Assembly (NCBI RefSeq): GCF_904846695.1
Contig: NZ_CAJHBR010000001.1
Span: 434,001 to 498,000, forward strand
Length of the DNA: 64,000 nucleotides
Direction of reading: 5' to 3'
From: Psychrobacter urativorans
GTDB taxonomy: Bacteria; Pseudomonadota; Gammaproteobacteria; Pseudomonadales; Moraxellaceae
Shown in pieces: positions 1-9,351 of the stretch (position 1 is its first letter; each line of letters begins with the position of its first letter). The notes below the pieces were generated by a model that worked only from the letters and a program-made list of their open reading frames with translations, was not told the DNA's origin and did no database searches. A program made the translations under genes and the position numbers.

Positions 1-212
1 AGTTCAGCTATCTCTTGCGCTTTTCCTGAGCCGACGAAATACTTAGCATCAGGTCTTTGGCGTGAGCCCGTTACTAGCTCTACACGCTGCGCACCAGCAG
101 AGTCAACCAGCAGCTCAAATTCGCCTAAATCATCAGGGTCTTGAATCTGACGAATGTCTAAATGTACTAAAATGGCGCGCTCGCCACCTTCATATCTTCC
201 AAAATATTCCAA
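1..212 (-). CDS. hflX: GTPase HflX, N-terminal part (cut by window edge)
   Basis: HflX is a ribosome-associated GTPase that rescues stalled or heat-damaged 70S ribosomes by splitting them. Only about 70 N-terminal residues lie in the window; they read GERAILVHLDIRQ, then EFELLVDSAGA, then KYFVGSGKAQEIAEL, which is the family's N-terminal domain with its GSG-K motif. The GTPase domain lies outside. The start must be the TTG at 212-210: an in-frame TGA lies only three codons upstream, and AGGTGA just before it serves as ribosome binding site. In many gammaproteobacteria hflX follows hfq; the upstream side here holds an unrelated divergent gene instead. Confidence 0.88.
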   Translation of the reverse strand, partial: MEYFGRYEGGERAILVHLDIRQIQDPDDLGEFELLVDSAGAQRVELVTGSRQRPDAKYFVGSGKAQEIAE

Positions 213-627
213 AGAGTATCACCTATTAGTTATGTAACATTTCATTAAATAGTAAGTTGAACGCTGTTATTAAAATAGCAGTTAGTTAATAAATTACGCT
301 CAGATGATCACTTATATAAGGCCTTATCTGTTGATATTAAAGGTTATTAGCCTAATTATCGATGATTTTGTGTTACAGATTTTAATTTAATTAATAATAC
401 CGGTTAAGGGTTTGTCAAAAGCGTCAGTGTAGACCTTACTAGGCATCAGGTACTGAGTGAACAAATCATCACTGACTAGCAGAATTTTGCTATACTTATT
501 TCGCTTTTTGCAACGCTGTTAACTGATAAAATCTAACTACCTATAACATCTAATTGCATATAAAGTCTAACTACCTATAAGCTTCAAAAATACCTAAACA
601 GCCGTTATTTAATGATGAGGGACACAG
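213..627. other. Divergent intergenic region hflX / acyltransferase
   Basis: This 415-base A+T-rich stretch between two divergent genes must hold both promoters. I see no coding sequence or clear hairpin. A TGC-TATACT extended -10 box at 488-496 points towards the acyltransferase gene, and a TAACTACCTATAA motif is repeated at about 532-545 and 569-582. Confidence 0.5.
488..496 (+). promoter_or_regulatory. Extended -10 box upstream of acyltransferase gene
   Basis: TGCTATACT matches the TGn-TATAAT extended -10 form with one mismatch and lies about 130 bases before the ATG. No good -35 box precedes it, as is usual for extended -10 promoters. The same TTTTGCTATACT string occurs upstream of trpE. 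Sequence match only. Confidence 0.4.
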
Positions 628-1443
628 ATGAGTCAATCTAAGTCAAAAATTTCACTGAGAAAGCAATTGGGTCGTGGCAAAAAGATAGCCGGTATGACGA
701 CAACTATTGCTGGTGGCTTGCGTACGGCACAGCGTATCGGTGCTTTTAGAGAACCACCTCGCGAAAAGCTACCACGCTATATTCAAACCTTTTGCCGTAA
801 AATGGCAGGCTCTTTTGGGGTAAAGATAGTACCTATCGAACCTGTGCCCCAGCATCATGGACTATGGGTGTCTAATCATGTTTCTTGGATGGATATCCCA
901 GTAGTGGGCAGCGTCAGTCCAGCGTTCTTTTTGTCAAAAGCTGAAATTGGTGAATGGCCAGTATTTGGTAAGCTGGCCCAGGCAGCAGGCACAGTGTTTA
1001 TCGAGCGTGGCTCCGGTGATACTGGATCAGTAGCAACCCAAATAGCGAGTTTTTTGAATGAGGGGTTTTCGGTTATTTTCTTCCCTGAGGCAACGACTAC
1101 TGATGGTACTAAGATCAAACGTATTCACGGTACTTTATTGCAAGCAGCGATAGATACTGGTGTACCTATTCAGCCTTTAGTATTGTGCTATGTCAATAAG
1201 GATGGAGAGCTTAGTAAAGAGTTGCCTTATTATGGCAAGCTGACTATGAAAGATAGCTTGAAAATGGTACTCGACAGCAGGCAAATTACCGCTTATGTGC
1301 TACCGCTTGAACCTCTAGATCCTAACGGTCATAATAAAAGTCAGTTAACCAATTTATTGCAACAACGAATGCAAGATGGCTTAAAAGAGCTGCATGCTCG
1401 GGTATTGACGCAGCCAAACAATAACTCTACTTCCGTGCTATAA
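628..1443 (+). CDS. 1-acyl-sn-glycerol-3-phosphate acyltransferase family protein
   Basis: This is a PlsC-type lysophospholipid acyltransferase, expected at the inner membrane to transfer an acyl chain to a lysophospholipid. The family's block I is visible as NHVSWMD (N83, H84, D89), followed by a substrate-binding block around FIERG (124-128) and the FPEATTTDG block (152-160), where FPEG is usual. The N-terminus is basic with a short hydrophobic stretch near residues 22-31. The length of 271 residues is normal. GATGAGGGACACAG precedes the ATG and supplies a GAGG ribosome binding site. It stands alone and ends at a strong terminator. Substrate specificity (phosphatidate synthesis versus ornithine lipid or lipid A-like acylation) cannot be settled from sequence. 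Confidence 0.85.
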   Translation: MSQSKSKISLRKQLGRGKKIAGMTTTIAGGLRTAQRIGAFREPPREKLPRYIQTFCRKMAGSFGVKIVPIEPVPQHHGLWVSNHVSWMDIPVVGSVSPAFFLSKAEIGEWPVFGKLAQAAGTVFIERGSGDTGSVATQIASFLNEGFSVIFFPEATTTDGTKIKRIHGTLLQAAIDTGVPIQPLVLCYVNKDGELSKELPYYGKLTMKDSLKMVLDSRQITAYVLPLEPLDPNGHNKSQLTNLLQQRMQDGLKELHARVLTQPNNNSTSVL

Positions 1444-1499
1444 AATACAATCTTATGACTCTAAAGTATAAGTCAGCATTTATTATTATTTAACGTTAT

Positions 1500-1536
1500 A
1501 AAAAAGGCGCAAATCATAATGGTTTGCGCCTTTTTT
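1500..1536. terminator. Bidirectional intrinsic terminator
   Basis: An 8-bp perfect stem (GGCGCAAA with TTTGCGCC) is flanked by A and T tracts on both sides. It can stop transcription of the acyltransferase gene on + and of the aldo/keto reductase gene on -. Confidence 0.9.
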
Positions 1537-1572
1537 GGTTAAAACCAATTCATTACTGTAACACAATAAATA

Positions 1573-2613
1573 TTATGGTGAAGGATTTGGTTGACGCGCA
1601 TGCACAGCTTCAATGGCTTCTAATACTTCTGGGCTTAAAGTGATATTCACACTACCAATATTAGATTTTAGCTGCTCAATACTAGTGGCACCAATGATAT
1701 TGCTAGTCACAAAAGAGCGAGTATTAACAAAAGCCAAAGCCATTTGCGCCATATCTAAACCAGCATCAGCGGCGATCTTGGCATACTGTACAGTTGCTGA
1801 TACTGCTTGCTCATTGATATAGCGATCAAAGCGATCATACTCAGTTAGACGTGCGCCAGCTGGACGCTTACCATCAAGATACTTACCAGATAATACGCCA
1901 AAGCCAAGTGGCGAGTAAGCCAGTAAGCCTACGTTTTCGCGATGTGATATCTCCGCCATAGCGACTTCATACAGTCTATTGAGTAAGCTATAAGGATTTT
2001 GTACAGTAATAGGAGCAATTAAGCCATTTTTATCAGCTTGCGATAGATAGCTCATCAGTCCCCAAGCCGTATCATTAGACAGTCCATAAGCACGGATACG
2101 GCCCTTTTTAATCTCATCATTCAAGGCTTGAATGGTCTCTAAAAACGGCGTCAAATCGTCTAACGACTGTGCTGCCATATCTTCGCTATAGCCACGTTGA
2201 CCGAAGAAATTAGACTGACGTTCAGGCCAGTGTAGCTGATAGATATCAATATAATCAGTTTGTAGACGTTGAAGGTTACCATCGATAGCGCTGCTAATGT
2301 GTTCAGCATTAAAGCGAGTTTTACCGTCACGCAAAAAGTTCATTGGAGAGATTTTGCTGGCTAGTACTACTTTATCGCGCTGCTTAGTTTTAGCGAACCA
2401 GGTGCCCATAAAGCGCTCAGTATCACCTTGCTTGTCTTTGTCTGGTGGTGAAGGATACATCTCAGCGGTATCCCAAAAATTCACCCCTTCACTAAGTGCT
2501 ACATCCATCTGCTCATGGGCTTGGCTTTCACTATTTTGTTGTCCCCATGTCATAGTACCTAGACAAATTTTGGAAACCTTTTCATCGATTTGTGGGAGTG
2601 TTTGATACTGCAT
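1573..2613 (-). CDS. Aldo/keto reductase (Tas-like)
   Basis: This is a cytosolic NADPH-dependent aldo/keto reductase of the Tas/YghZ-type branch. The catalytic tetrad can be picked out: Asp and Tyr in WDTAEMYP, Lys in VVLASKI, and His in YQLHWPER. The C-terminal part carries the cofactor-binding segment ending IIGATSIEQLKSNI. At 346 residues it has the length of Tas. The gene is monocistronic and shares the terminator at 1500-1536. The natural substrate is unknown; Tas of E. coli was found as a suppressor of tyrosine auxotrophy, but that is no proof of role here. Confidence 0.88.
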   Translation of the reverse strand: MQYQTLPQIDEKVSKICLGTMTWGQQNSESQAHEQMDVALSEGVNFWDTAEMYPSPPDKDKQGDTERFMGTWFAKTKQRDKVVLASKISPMNFLRDGKTRFNAEHISSAIDGNLQRLQTDYIDIYQLHWPERQSNFFGQRGYSEDMAAQSLDDLTPFLETIQALNDEIKKGRIRAYGLSNDTAWGLMSYLSQADKNGLIAPITVQNPYSLLNRLYEVAMAEISHRENVGLLAYSPLGFGVLSGKYLDGKRPAGARLTEYDRFDRYINEQAVSATVQYAKIAADAGLDMAQMALAFVNTRSFVTSNIIGATSIEQLKSNIGSVNITLSPEVLEAIEAVHARQPNPSP

Positions 2614-2706
2614 AAGATGTCCTTTAACGATTGGTTTTGAATAATTGGTTTTAACTATTTGGATAGTTTCAATGTTTTATAACTTTTCGTACTTTGCTAG
2701 CACCTA

Positions 2707-3276
2707 CTATCTTAGCTGGATACCGGTAACGCCAGGTGGGGTGACTTTAAAAATTTTGACTTTGAATAATACGGCTTGTCCAGCTAACGGATGATTAAAA
2801 TCGACCTCAATCTCATCATCTCCAATGGCATTAATAGTGCCCGCTAGCGTGTTTTTTCCCTTGTCCTCAAATTCAATCATCATACCGATTTCAGGATTAT
2901 CAGCGACAAGTGCAAACTGAGCGCGGCTAAAATGCTGAATATTATCGGGGTTCCAGTCGCCAAAAGCTTGCTCCGGATCTAAGTGGGCACTACGAGTATC
3001 TCCAGCTCGCAAATTCATCAGTACTTGCTCAAACCCTGGTAATAAGCTCTCGTCACCGATAGTCAAAGATACAGGGGTCTCTCGACTAAAGGTTGAGTCA
3101 ATCACCGTGCCATTCTCTAAGGATACTTCAAAATGTAGCTTAACTAGACTGGCATAAGTGATACGAGTATCTTCATTGGGATTAATAAATTGCGATTCAT
3201 TGATAGTTTCTTTGGTCATAATCAGGAGGCCATCTATTGGTGATGTGAATGAAGGCAGTGCATTAATAATAGTCAT
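2707..3276 (-). CDS. FKBP-type peptidyl-prolyl cis-trans isomerase (SlpA/FkpB-like)
   Basis: This protein catalyses proline isomerisation and belongs to the SlpA/SlyD group of FKBPs. VKLHFEVSLENGTVIDST opens the FKBP fold, LLPGFEQVLMNLRAGD is the family signature, and AFGDWNPDNIQHFSRAQF leads into the insert-in-flap region. The domain ends with NHPLAGQAVLFKV, as in SlpA. The start is uncertain: an ATG at 3219 would remove 19 non-family residues and give 170 amino acids, but neither start has a good ribosome binding site. In many proteobacteria fkpB follows ileS-lspA; here it sits nearby but separated from them and without ispH. Confidence 0.85.
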   Translation of the reverse strand: MTIINALPSFTSPIDGLLIMTKETINESQFINPNEDTRITYASLVKLHFEVSLENGTVIDSTFSRETPVSLTIGDESLLPGFEQVLMNLRAGDTRSAHLDPEQAFGDWNPDNIQHFSRAQFALVADNPEIGMMIEFEDKGKNTLAGTINAIGDDEIEVDFNHPLAGQAVLFKVKIFKVTPPGVTGIQLR

Positions 3277-3373
3277 AGAAATGATAAGCTAAATACAAAA
3301 CCCTGTAAGCGTAAATAGTGTAACGCAAATGGTGTAAGATATCTGATGAATCTAGAAGACGGTAGCATTATCA

Positions 3374-4039
3374 ATGACGAGCGAACAACAAAGCACTTTT
3401 CAGCAAGGAAAAGTTAGGAAATGGCAAGAAGACAAAGGCTTTGGTTTTATCGAGACTGAAGCTGGCGAGTCAGTATTTTTTCATGTCAGTGAGTTCAAAG
3501 CACCACGCAGACCGGTTAATGGTGATGAGGTAGTGTTTACCATTGGACCAGACAGCCAAGGAAGGATGCAAGCGAAGCAAGTACAAGAGCTAGAGTTTGT
3601 ACAACAGAAAATCGCTCATAAGAATAAACAAATCCGTAAGCGTAATTCACACAAAAGCCAGCAAGCTGATTTTGAAGAAGGCCAGAAGAAACGCTTGTTT
3701 CTTGGTGTGGGCTTTTATGGGATGTTGATATTATTAGCGGCTACTAATAAGCTGAGCTGGCTAGTAGTTGCTTGGTACATAGCAATAGGAATAATTACTT
3801 ATATCGTCTATGCCAAAGATAAAGCTGCGGCGCAGAGTAATAACTGGCGTACCGCAGAGACGACTTTGCATATTTTAAGTGCGCTTGGGGGTTGGGTGGG
3901 GGCGATGGTTGCGCAGATTTACTTACGTCATAAGTCACAAAAAGCTGATTTTCGTGTCGCTTATTATTTGACGGTAGTGATTAACTTGGCAGGGCTGTTA
4001 TTTGTATTGGCAGGTGGCGATGTAAAAGGGCTGTTGTAG
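3374..4039 (+). CDS. Cold-shock domain / DUF1294 membrane fusion protein
   Basis: The first 75 residues form a cold-shock (S1-like) nucleic-acid-binding domain with RNP1 (KGFGFI) and RNP2 (VFFHV). A lysine-rich linker (IAHKNKQIRKRNSHKSQ) follows, then hydrophobic segments at about 112-128 and 130-146, then the DUF1294 motif WRTAETTLHILSALGGWVGA, and a last hydrophobic segment near the C-terminus. The domain order matches a known family of CspA-DUF1294 fusions. The likely arrangement is an RNA-binding domain held at the cytoplasmic face of the inner membrane; the function is not known. It is divergent from the FKBP gene, with about 97 bases between them. Confidence 0.85.
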   Translation: MTSEQQSTFQQGKVRKWQEDKGFGFIETEAGESVFFHVSEFKAPRRPVNGDEVVFTIGPDSQGRMQAKQVQELEFVQQKIAHKNKQIRKRNSHKSQQADFEEGQKKRLFLGVGFYGMLILLAATNKLSWLVVAWYIAIGIITYIVYAKDKAAAQSNNWRTAETTLHILSALGGWVGAMVAQIYLRHKSQKADFRVAYYLTVVINLAGLLFVLAGGDVKGLL

Positions 4040-4119
4040 ATCTTCATTATCTTATTTAGGCCAGCATAAGTAATTGTACTTTAGCAAAATTTCTTATTAA
4101 TTATAAAAGGCAAAATCTA

Positions 4120-4731
4120 GTGATTACATTATATAAATACACTCATCCAAGTCGAGCAGAAACAGTTCTTTGGGCCCTTAAAGAGCTTGGCTTAGATTAT
4201 GAAATCAAAGCGTTAGATGCTAAAAAAAACGAGCAAAGAAATCCTGAGTTTTTAGCGATTAATCCTTACGGAAAAATACCTGCTATCACCCATAATGGTC
4301 AGCACTTCACCGAATCTTTGGCGATCATTGAATACTTAAATGACTTACATCCTGATAAGCCCTTAACCCCAAACATTGACAATGTAAATTACGCTGAACA
4401 AAACTATAAGCTACGTAAAGTTATCTCATTTGGCATGATTGAGATCGAAAGCTATTTATGGATATTGACTAAGATTAAAGTTTTAAGAAACTTTGAAAAC
4501 TGGTCTGAAGGTACGGCTGAAAACTGCATAGCTTCTATTAATAAAGCGCTACCCATAGCGTGCGATTGGCTAGAAGGACAGAACTATATAGCAGGAGAGA
4601 GCTTTACGTTAGCAGATATTTATTATCATCATCTGTTTTCTTGGTTAAAAATGTTAAGGATAAGATTACCTGAGACAGTGATGGCTTATCTCAAAAGATT
4701 GTCAGCACGGGAGAGTTTTCCTAAGGGGTAG
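4120..4731 (+). CDS. Glutathione S-transferase family protein
   Basis: The N-terminal thioredoxin-like domain carries NPYGKIPAI with the cis-proline and the glutathione-contact motif ESLAIIEYL. The C-terminal half is helical and ends with FTLADIYYHHLFSW, the usual GST helix with its capping Asp. At 203 residues the length is normal. The start is GTG at 4120 behind an AAAAGG ribosome binding site; there is no better ATG nearby. It is followed after five bases by a small unknown gene, so the two probably share a transcript. The substrate cannot be predicted; a maleylacetoacetate isomerase-like or generic detoxifying role are both possible. Confidence 0.82.
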   Translation: MITLYKYTHPSRAETVLWALKELGLDYEIKALDAKKNEQRNPEFLAINPYGKIPAITHNGQHFTESLAIIEYLNDLHPDKPLTPNIDNVNYAEQNYKLRKVISFGMIEIESYLWILTKIKVLRNFENWSEGTAENCIASINKALPIACDWLEGQNYIAGESFTLADIYYHHLFSWLKMLRIRLPETVMAYLKRLSARESFPKG

Positions 4732-4736
4732 GTTCT

Positions 4737-5204
4737 ATGTACACTTTTGAACAAGTCCTACCTCTAATCGAAGGCAGCTACGGCGAGACATGTTGTCGCA
4801 AGCGAGTAGGCTATTACTATAGTCTAGCAGTAGATTTTGGAAAGAAAATTTATCACAATAAAAAACGGAATGTAGATTCTTTTTATGGTGAATGGCAATT
4901 TCGTACTTACAATCGTATGTGGAAAATAATAAAAGATGAGCAGGTTATCCTACAAGGTCAGAATAATACTGGCAGTAATGATGACTTGGATGATTTATTG
5001 CAGCAGATTGAATTTGGTAGACTAATAAATATTTCAATCAATACTGATCTTGATTTAGTTTTAGAACTTGATAATGGCTTATCGATTGAGTTTCTTAGTC
5101 GTAGCAAAGAAGAGGAAATCTGTGTGATTTTTTTACCTAATAATGGATATCTTACTTATCACTTTAACCAAGACTGGGAATATGATATCAGCGACATACA
5201 ATAA
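4737..5204 (+). CDS. Unknown 155-residue protein, cotranscribed with GST
   Basis: I do not recognise a family. The protein is soluble and mixed in composition. Its N-terminal part is basic and tyrosine-rich (RKRVGYYYSLAVDFGKK) and its C-terminal part is acidic with alternating hydrophobic residues that suggest beta strands (LDLVLELDNGLSIEFL). No signal peptide or membrane segment is seen. AAGGGGTAGG, which overlaps the stop of the GST gene, gives a strong ribosome binding site. This spacing supports expression as the second gene of a GST operon. It may be a small stand-alone immunity-like protein, but nothing confirms that. Confidence 0.65.
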   Translation: MYTFEQVLPLIEGSYGETCCRKRVGYYYSLAVDFGKKIYHNKKRNVDSFYGEWQFRTYNRMWKIIKDEQVILQGQNNTGSNDDLDDLLQQIEFGRLINISINTDLDLVLELDNGLSIEFLSRSKEEEICVIFLPNNGYLTYHFNQDWEYDISDIQ

Positions 5205-5256
5205 TAATTCATTTTAAGCTTGATTATAAATGATTGAGTGTGAAAATGTGTATTTT

Positions 5257-5283
5257 TGCTGGGCTAAAAGCGCCAGCCTACAA
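5257..5283. repeat. 27-bp intergenic palindromic repeat, copy 1
   Basis: The element TGCTGGGCTAAAAGCGCC plus AGCCTACAA is identical over 27 bases to the copy at 54759-54785 in the same orientation. GCTGG and CCAGC make an imperfect stem around the core. It lies between the unknown gene and the lspA terminator. Confidence 0.8.
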
Positions 5284-5284
5284 T

Positions 5285-5327
5285 AAAAACAAACCCCGCC
5301 ATAGAGAGCTAGGACGGGGTTTGTTGT
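5285..5327 (-). terminator. Intrinsic terminator of the ileS-lspA operon
   Basis: An 11-bp perfect stem (AACAAACCCCG with CGGGGTTTGTT) is followed on the minus strand by TTTTTATTG. It lies just past the lspA stop and may also serve the convergent plus-strand operon. Confidence 0.85.
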
Positions 5328-5349
5328 TGATAATTTGTACTAACTCACA

Positions 5350-6066
5350 TTAGCTACTACGTTTGCTCTCTAAAAATATCATATCGATGATAATCAACAG
5401 CACACCGATGCAGATAGCCATATCAGCGACGTTAAAGATAGGATAATGCCAAACGTTGGCATAATGCACATGGATAAAATCGATAACGTGACCATGTAAC
5501 AATCGATCGATCAAGTTACCTACTGCACCGCCAAGTACTAAGGCTAAACCAAGAGATAGCAGTTTAGCTGGACGTGGAGCTTTGATTAGATAGATAGTCA
5601 AAAATATCGACATCACTAAAGCTAACCCTGAAAAAAACCACTTTTGCCAACCGCCAGCATCCGCCAAAAAGCTAAAAGCAGCCCCGTAGTTATAAGCCAA
5701 AGTCCAATTAAGGAACGGCTCAATCACTGATAATGGCTCATTAAAAGTTAAGTTAGTTTCAGCTAGCCATTTAGTCCACTGATCGATAGCTAATACTAGT
5801 AGTGATAGCGCATACCAGACAAACGCACGACTACCATTAGCAGTCATTTTTGCAGTTTTACGCAAGCGTCCTTTCGGTACTAATGAGCTACCAGTAGTGA
5901 CATGCGCAACCTTACGATCATTAGTGGCAACGTCAATCGATTGCTCAATGCTAGCACTATCTAGCGTAGTTTCGTCAATGATTTCAACGCTACCCAACTT
6001 AGTGCTATCTAGCTTGACGGTATTTAAACCATCATTACTACTATTGTGCTCAGTCGAGTTAGGCAT
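5350..6066 (-). CDS. lspA: Lipoprotein signal peptidase (signal peptidase II) with long N-terminal extension
   Basis: LspA cleaves the signal peptide of diacylated prolipoproteins in the inner membrane. The four membrane helices are visible, with the catalytic aspartates in GNLIDR and FNVADMAIC and the conserved NYGAAFSF segment. The start is set at the ATG whose sequence overlaps the ileS stop by eight bases; AGGTG upstream supports it. An ATG 24 bases further up is possible. Even so, about 75 hydrophilic, Ser/Thr/Asp-rich residues precede the first helix, whereas the usual enzyme of 160-170 residues starts almost at that helix. The extension would be cytoplasmic. Translational coupling to ileS is likely. 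Confidence 0.95.
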   Translation of the reverse strand: MPNSTEHNSSNDGLNTVKLDSTKLGSVEIIDETTLDSASIEQSIDVATNDRKVAHVTTGSSLVPKGRLRKTAKMTANGSRAFVWYALSLLVLAIDQWTKWLAETNLTFNEPLSVIEPFLNWTLAYNYGAAFSFLADAGGWQKWFFSGLALVMSIFLTIYLIKAPRPAKLLSLGLALVLGGAVGNLIDRLLHGHVIDFIHVHYANVWHYPIFNVADMAICIGVLLIIIDMIFLESKRSS

Positions 6067-8935
6067 AGTGGCGCACCTCGCCATTACCACTGACGTTAGT
6101 CACGCAACGCGCACACAGTTCAGGATGAGAGGCATCGACACCGATGTCATCACGGATATGCCAGCAGCGCACGCATTTAGTGCCTTTAGCAGCAGTAATC
6201 ACCACTTTTAAGTCAGCAGCGCTTTCGTTACTATTCTCAGCATTATCTCCAGCAGTAGCGGCAATATTAGCATCAGCAGGTGCTTTGCTGATTGGCTGTA
6301 AAGTGGCACTACTAGTAATCAACACAAAACGCAGCTCTTCGCCTAATTTAGCTAAGCTGTCATACATACTACTATCAGCGTATAAAGTAGCATCAGCAGA
6401 TAGGTTGGCATTAATAAGCTTGTTTTCACGTGCGGTTTCAATGTTCTTATTGACCATGTCTTTGGCACGCATGATATGTTGCCAGTCCTCAATACTAATA
6501 GCACTTAGCTCGAATGCTGGGAACTCATACCAGCCTTGGGTAAAGACGTAACGGTCTGCCTCATCCAAGCTTGCATCATTACCCTGCATGACTTCCCATG
6601 CTTCTTGAGCAGTGAACGACAAGATAGGGGTAATCCAACGAATCAAGGCTTGAGCGATATGATAAATAGCAGTCTGTGCCGAGCGACGTGGCTCACCATC
6701 CGCTTGGGTAGTGTACTGACGATCTTTAATAATATCTAAATAGAACCCACCTAAGTCTTGCGAGCAAAACGCAGTAATGTGCTGAGTGACTTGATGGAAG
6801 TCCATAGCATCATAAGCTTCAATGATTTGCTGCTGTACCGTTTGCGCACGCTCAATAATAAACTTGTCTAAGCTCACCAATTGATTGACATCGACGCTAT
6901 TGATAGCAGGATCAAAGTCGTCAGTATTGGCCAATAAGAAACGTAAGGTATTACGGATACGGCGATACATATCGATAGCGCCTTTGAATACAGTCTTACC
7001 CGCACTCATCTCATAGCGATAGTCGCTAGAGGCAATCCATAAGCGTAACATATCGGCACCGGTCTTATTGATCTCTTCTTGTGGGGTGATGATATTGCCA
7101 AGTGACTTACTCATCTTACGGCCGTTTTCATCAACTACGAAGCCATGAGTCAATACTTGCTTGAAGGGGGGGCGTTGATACATAGCCTCAGAGGTCAGTA
7201 GTGAGGTCTGGAACCAACCACGATGTTGATCTGAACCTTCTAGATATAGATCAGCCGGGTTAGTGAGCTCATCGCGTTGCTCAAGGACGGTAAAGTGGGT
7301 CGTTCCTGAGTCAAACCATACATCTAAAGTATCAGTAGCTTTATCATAATCGCTAGCTTCGCTACCTAAAAAGTCCTCACAGCTGGCATCAAACCAAGCT
7401 TCGACACCGCCGTCATGGATCTTTTGGGCAGCAACTTCCATTAGCTCTAATGTGTTAGGATGCAGCTCGCCGGTTTCTTTATGAGTAAAGAAAGCAATCG
7501 GCACACCCCAAGTACGCTGGCGAGAGATACACCAATCTGGACGACCGTTCATCATCGACTCAATGCGGTTTTGACCCCAAGCTGGCGTCCAGTTCACTTT
7601 TGTAATATCAGCAAGGGCACGCTCACGTAGGCCTTCAACTTCCATACTAATGAACCACTGCGGCGTCGCCCGAAAGATAATCGGTGACTTGTGACGCCAG
7701 CAATGCGGGTAGCTATGCTCGATTTTGGTATGATTAATTAAATGGCCGTTGTCATGCAAAGCAGCAATAATCTTAGGATTGGCTTTATAGATATGCTCAC
7801 CGGCAAATACTGCAGCGCTCTCTAAATAGACCCCGTTGCCACCGACTGGGTTTTCTACTGGCAGGTTATACTTTAGACCAACAATATAATCGTCAAGACC
7901 ATGACCAGGAGCGGTATGTACTAGACCAGTACCACTATCGACAGTGACGTGATCGCCTAAAATGATTGGCACTTGACGCGTGTCAATAAGTGGATGCTGG
8001 GCACGTAGACCTTCAAGCTCAGTCCCTGATACAGTGGCTAATACGCCCTGATTGCTCAGTCTAAGCTCAGTCAATGCGCTTTCAACCAGTTCAGCTGCTA
8101 ACAGTAGATTGCCTTTTTCAGTGGCTACTACACTATAGTTATGCTCAGGATGTACTGAGATAGCTTGGTTAGCAGGCAAAGTCCAAGGCGTTGTGGTCCA
8201 AATAACGGCTGCAATAGTATCAGTGATATCAGTGATATCAGTGATATCAGCAAAAGCGGCTAGCTTGTCAGTATCTAATACATCAAAGCTAACATAGATA
8301 GCATCGGAGACTTTGTCCTGATATTCCACTTCGGCTTCAGCCAATGCTGAGGTACAGTCTAAACACCAGTTAACCGGCTTCATTCCGCGAGTTACATGGC
8401 CATTCTCATGAATCTTAGCCAAGGCCCGAACGATATTGGCTTCTTGATGGAAGTTCATGGTTAAGTAGGGATTATCCCAATCACCAAAGACGCCCAAACG
8501 TTTAAAGTCAGCTTTTTGCAGCTCGATTTGAGTGCTAGCATATTCGCGGCAAAGACCACGAAACTCCGTAGCGGATACTTTTTGGCCGACTTTACCCACT
8601 TTGGCTTCAACCTTTTGCTCGATTGGCAGACCGTGACAGTCCCAACCCGGCACGTAAGGCGCATCGAATCCTGATAAAGTTTTTGACTTTACAATAATGT
8701 CTTTTAATACTTTATTGACGGCATGCCCTAAATGAATCTGACCGTTGGCATAAGGAGGGCCATCATGCAGAATATATTTAGGTGCGCCTATACGGGCTTG
8801 ACGAATCTTGCCATAGACATCGTCAGCTTCCCATGCAGTAAGCCAATCTGGCTCACGGTTGGCGAGATTGGCACGCATTGGAAATTCAGTGTCAGCAAGG
8901 TTTAGAGTGTCTTTATAGTCGGTAGGTTCAGTCAT
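6059..8935 (-). CDS. ileS: Isoleucyl-tRNA synthetase
   Basis: This cytosolic class I synthetase charges tRNA-Ile. The HIGH-type motif is in [13 protein letters not shown] and the KMSKS motif is in [10 protein letters not shown]. The editing domain lies between, and a C-terminal zinc finger (CVRCW ... CARC) marks the bacterial type. At 958 residues the length is close to the E. coli enzyme. An odd feature is an ITDITDITD run in the editing-domain region near residues 230-240, encoded by a 9-base tandem repeat at 8218-8250. It overlaps lspA at its 3' end. The usual upstream ribF is absent here; a 560-base non-coding region precedes ileS. Confidence 0.97.
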   Translation of the reverse strand: MTEPTDYKDTLNLADTEFPMRANLANREPDWLTAWEADDVYGKIRQARIGAPKYILHDGPPYANGQIHLGHAVNKVLKDIIVKSKTLSGFDAPYVPGWDCHGLPIEQKVEAKVGKVGQKVSATEFRGLCREYASTQIELQKADFKRLGVFGDWDNPYLTMNFHQEANIVRALAKIHENGHVTRGMKPVNWCLDCTSALAEAEVEYQDKVSDAIYVSFDVLDTDKLAAFADITDITDITDTIAAVIWTTTPWTLPANQAISVHPEHNYSVVATEKGNLLLAAELVESALTELRLSNQGVLATVSGTELEGLRAQHPLIDTRQVPIILGDHVTVDSGTGLVHTAPGHGLDDYIVGLKYNLPVENPVGGNGVYLESAAVFAGEHIYKANPKIIAALHDNGHLINHTKIEHSYPHCWRHKSPIIFRATPQWFISMEVEGLRERALADITKVNWTPAWGQNRIESMMNGRPDWCISRQRTWGVPIAFFTHKETGELHPNTLELMEVAAQKIHDGGVEAWFDASCEDFLGSEASDYDKATDTLDVWFDSGTTHFTVLEQRDELTNPADLYLEGSDQHRGWFQTSLLTSEAMYQRPPFKQVLTHGFVVDENGRKMSKSLGNIITPQEEINKTGADMLRLWIASSDYRYEMSAGKTVFKGAIDMYRRIRNTLRFLLANTDDFDPAINSVDVNQLVSLDKFIIERAQTVQQQIIEAYDAMDFHQVTQHITAFCSQDLGGFYLDIIKDRQYTTQADGEPRRSAQTAIYHIAQALIRWITPILSFTAQEAWEVMQGNDASLDEADRYVFTQGWYEFPAFELSAISIEDWQHIMRAKDMVNKNIETARENKLINANLSADATLYADSSMYDSLAKLGEELRFVLITSSATLQPISKAPADANIAATAGDNAENSNESAADLKVVITAAKGTKCVRCWHIRDDIGVDASHPELCARCVTNVSGNGEVRHYA
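8218..8250. repeat. 9-bp tandem repeat inside ileS
   Basis: TATCAGTGA is repeated 3.7 times without mismatch. Read on the coding strand it gives repeated Ile-Thr-Asp. The unit is a multiple of three, so copy-number change would keep the frame. Confidence 0.85.
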
Positions 8936-8999
8936 ATTAGGGTCTTGCCTTTAGTCATACGGTAAGAGGATTTGTGTCGTTCAAAGCTAGATTTAAGTG

Positions 9000-9051
9000 G
9001 TTCAAAGCTAGTGGTTCAAAGCTAATAGTACAAAGCTAATAGTACAAAGCC
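9000..9051. repeat. 14-bp tandem repeat upstream of ileS
   Basis: Units GTTCAAAGCTAGTG, GTTCAAAGCTAATA and GTACAAAGCTAATA follow each other directly, with a partial fourth copy after them and a further GTTCAAAGCTAG copy just upstream at about 8979. The copies are slightly diverged. No known function. Confidence 0.8.
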
Positions 9052-9351
9052 AAAATTGCAATGAGGTCTGTTAAACAATGATTTATAAGATGGTGAGCAT
9101 AAGTAGTAAAATCAAGGCTACCTATTATAGGATAAATAAGGCATTAAAAACAGCGAGTAAGATATTGAAGACAAAAGCTAGGATAATAAAAGCTTGTTTA
9201 TAAAAACACCTCTTCTATTTGTCTATAATTTATCGCTTGTTAAGAACTGGCATTCAGTATTTATTCTGTATTTTAAGTCGTAAACAGTGCTAACGATTGG
9301 CTCAATATATTAATAATCACTACAACAATAGCTGAAGTAAAAAAAATTTAA

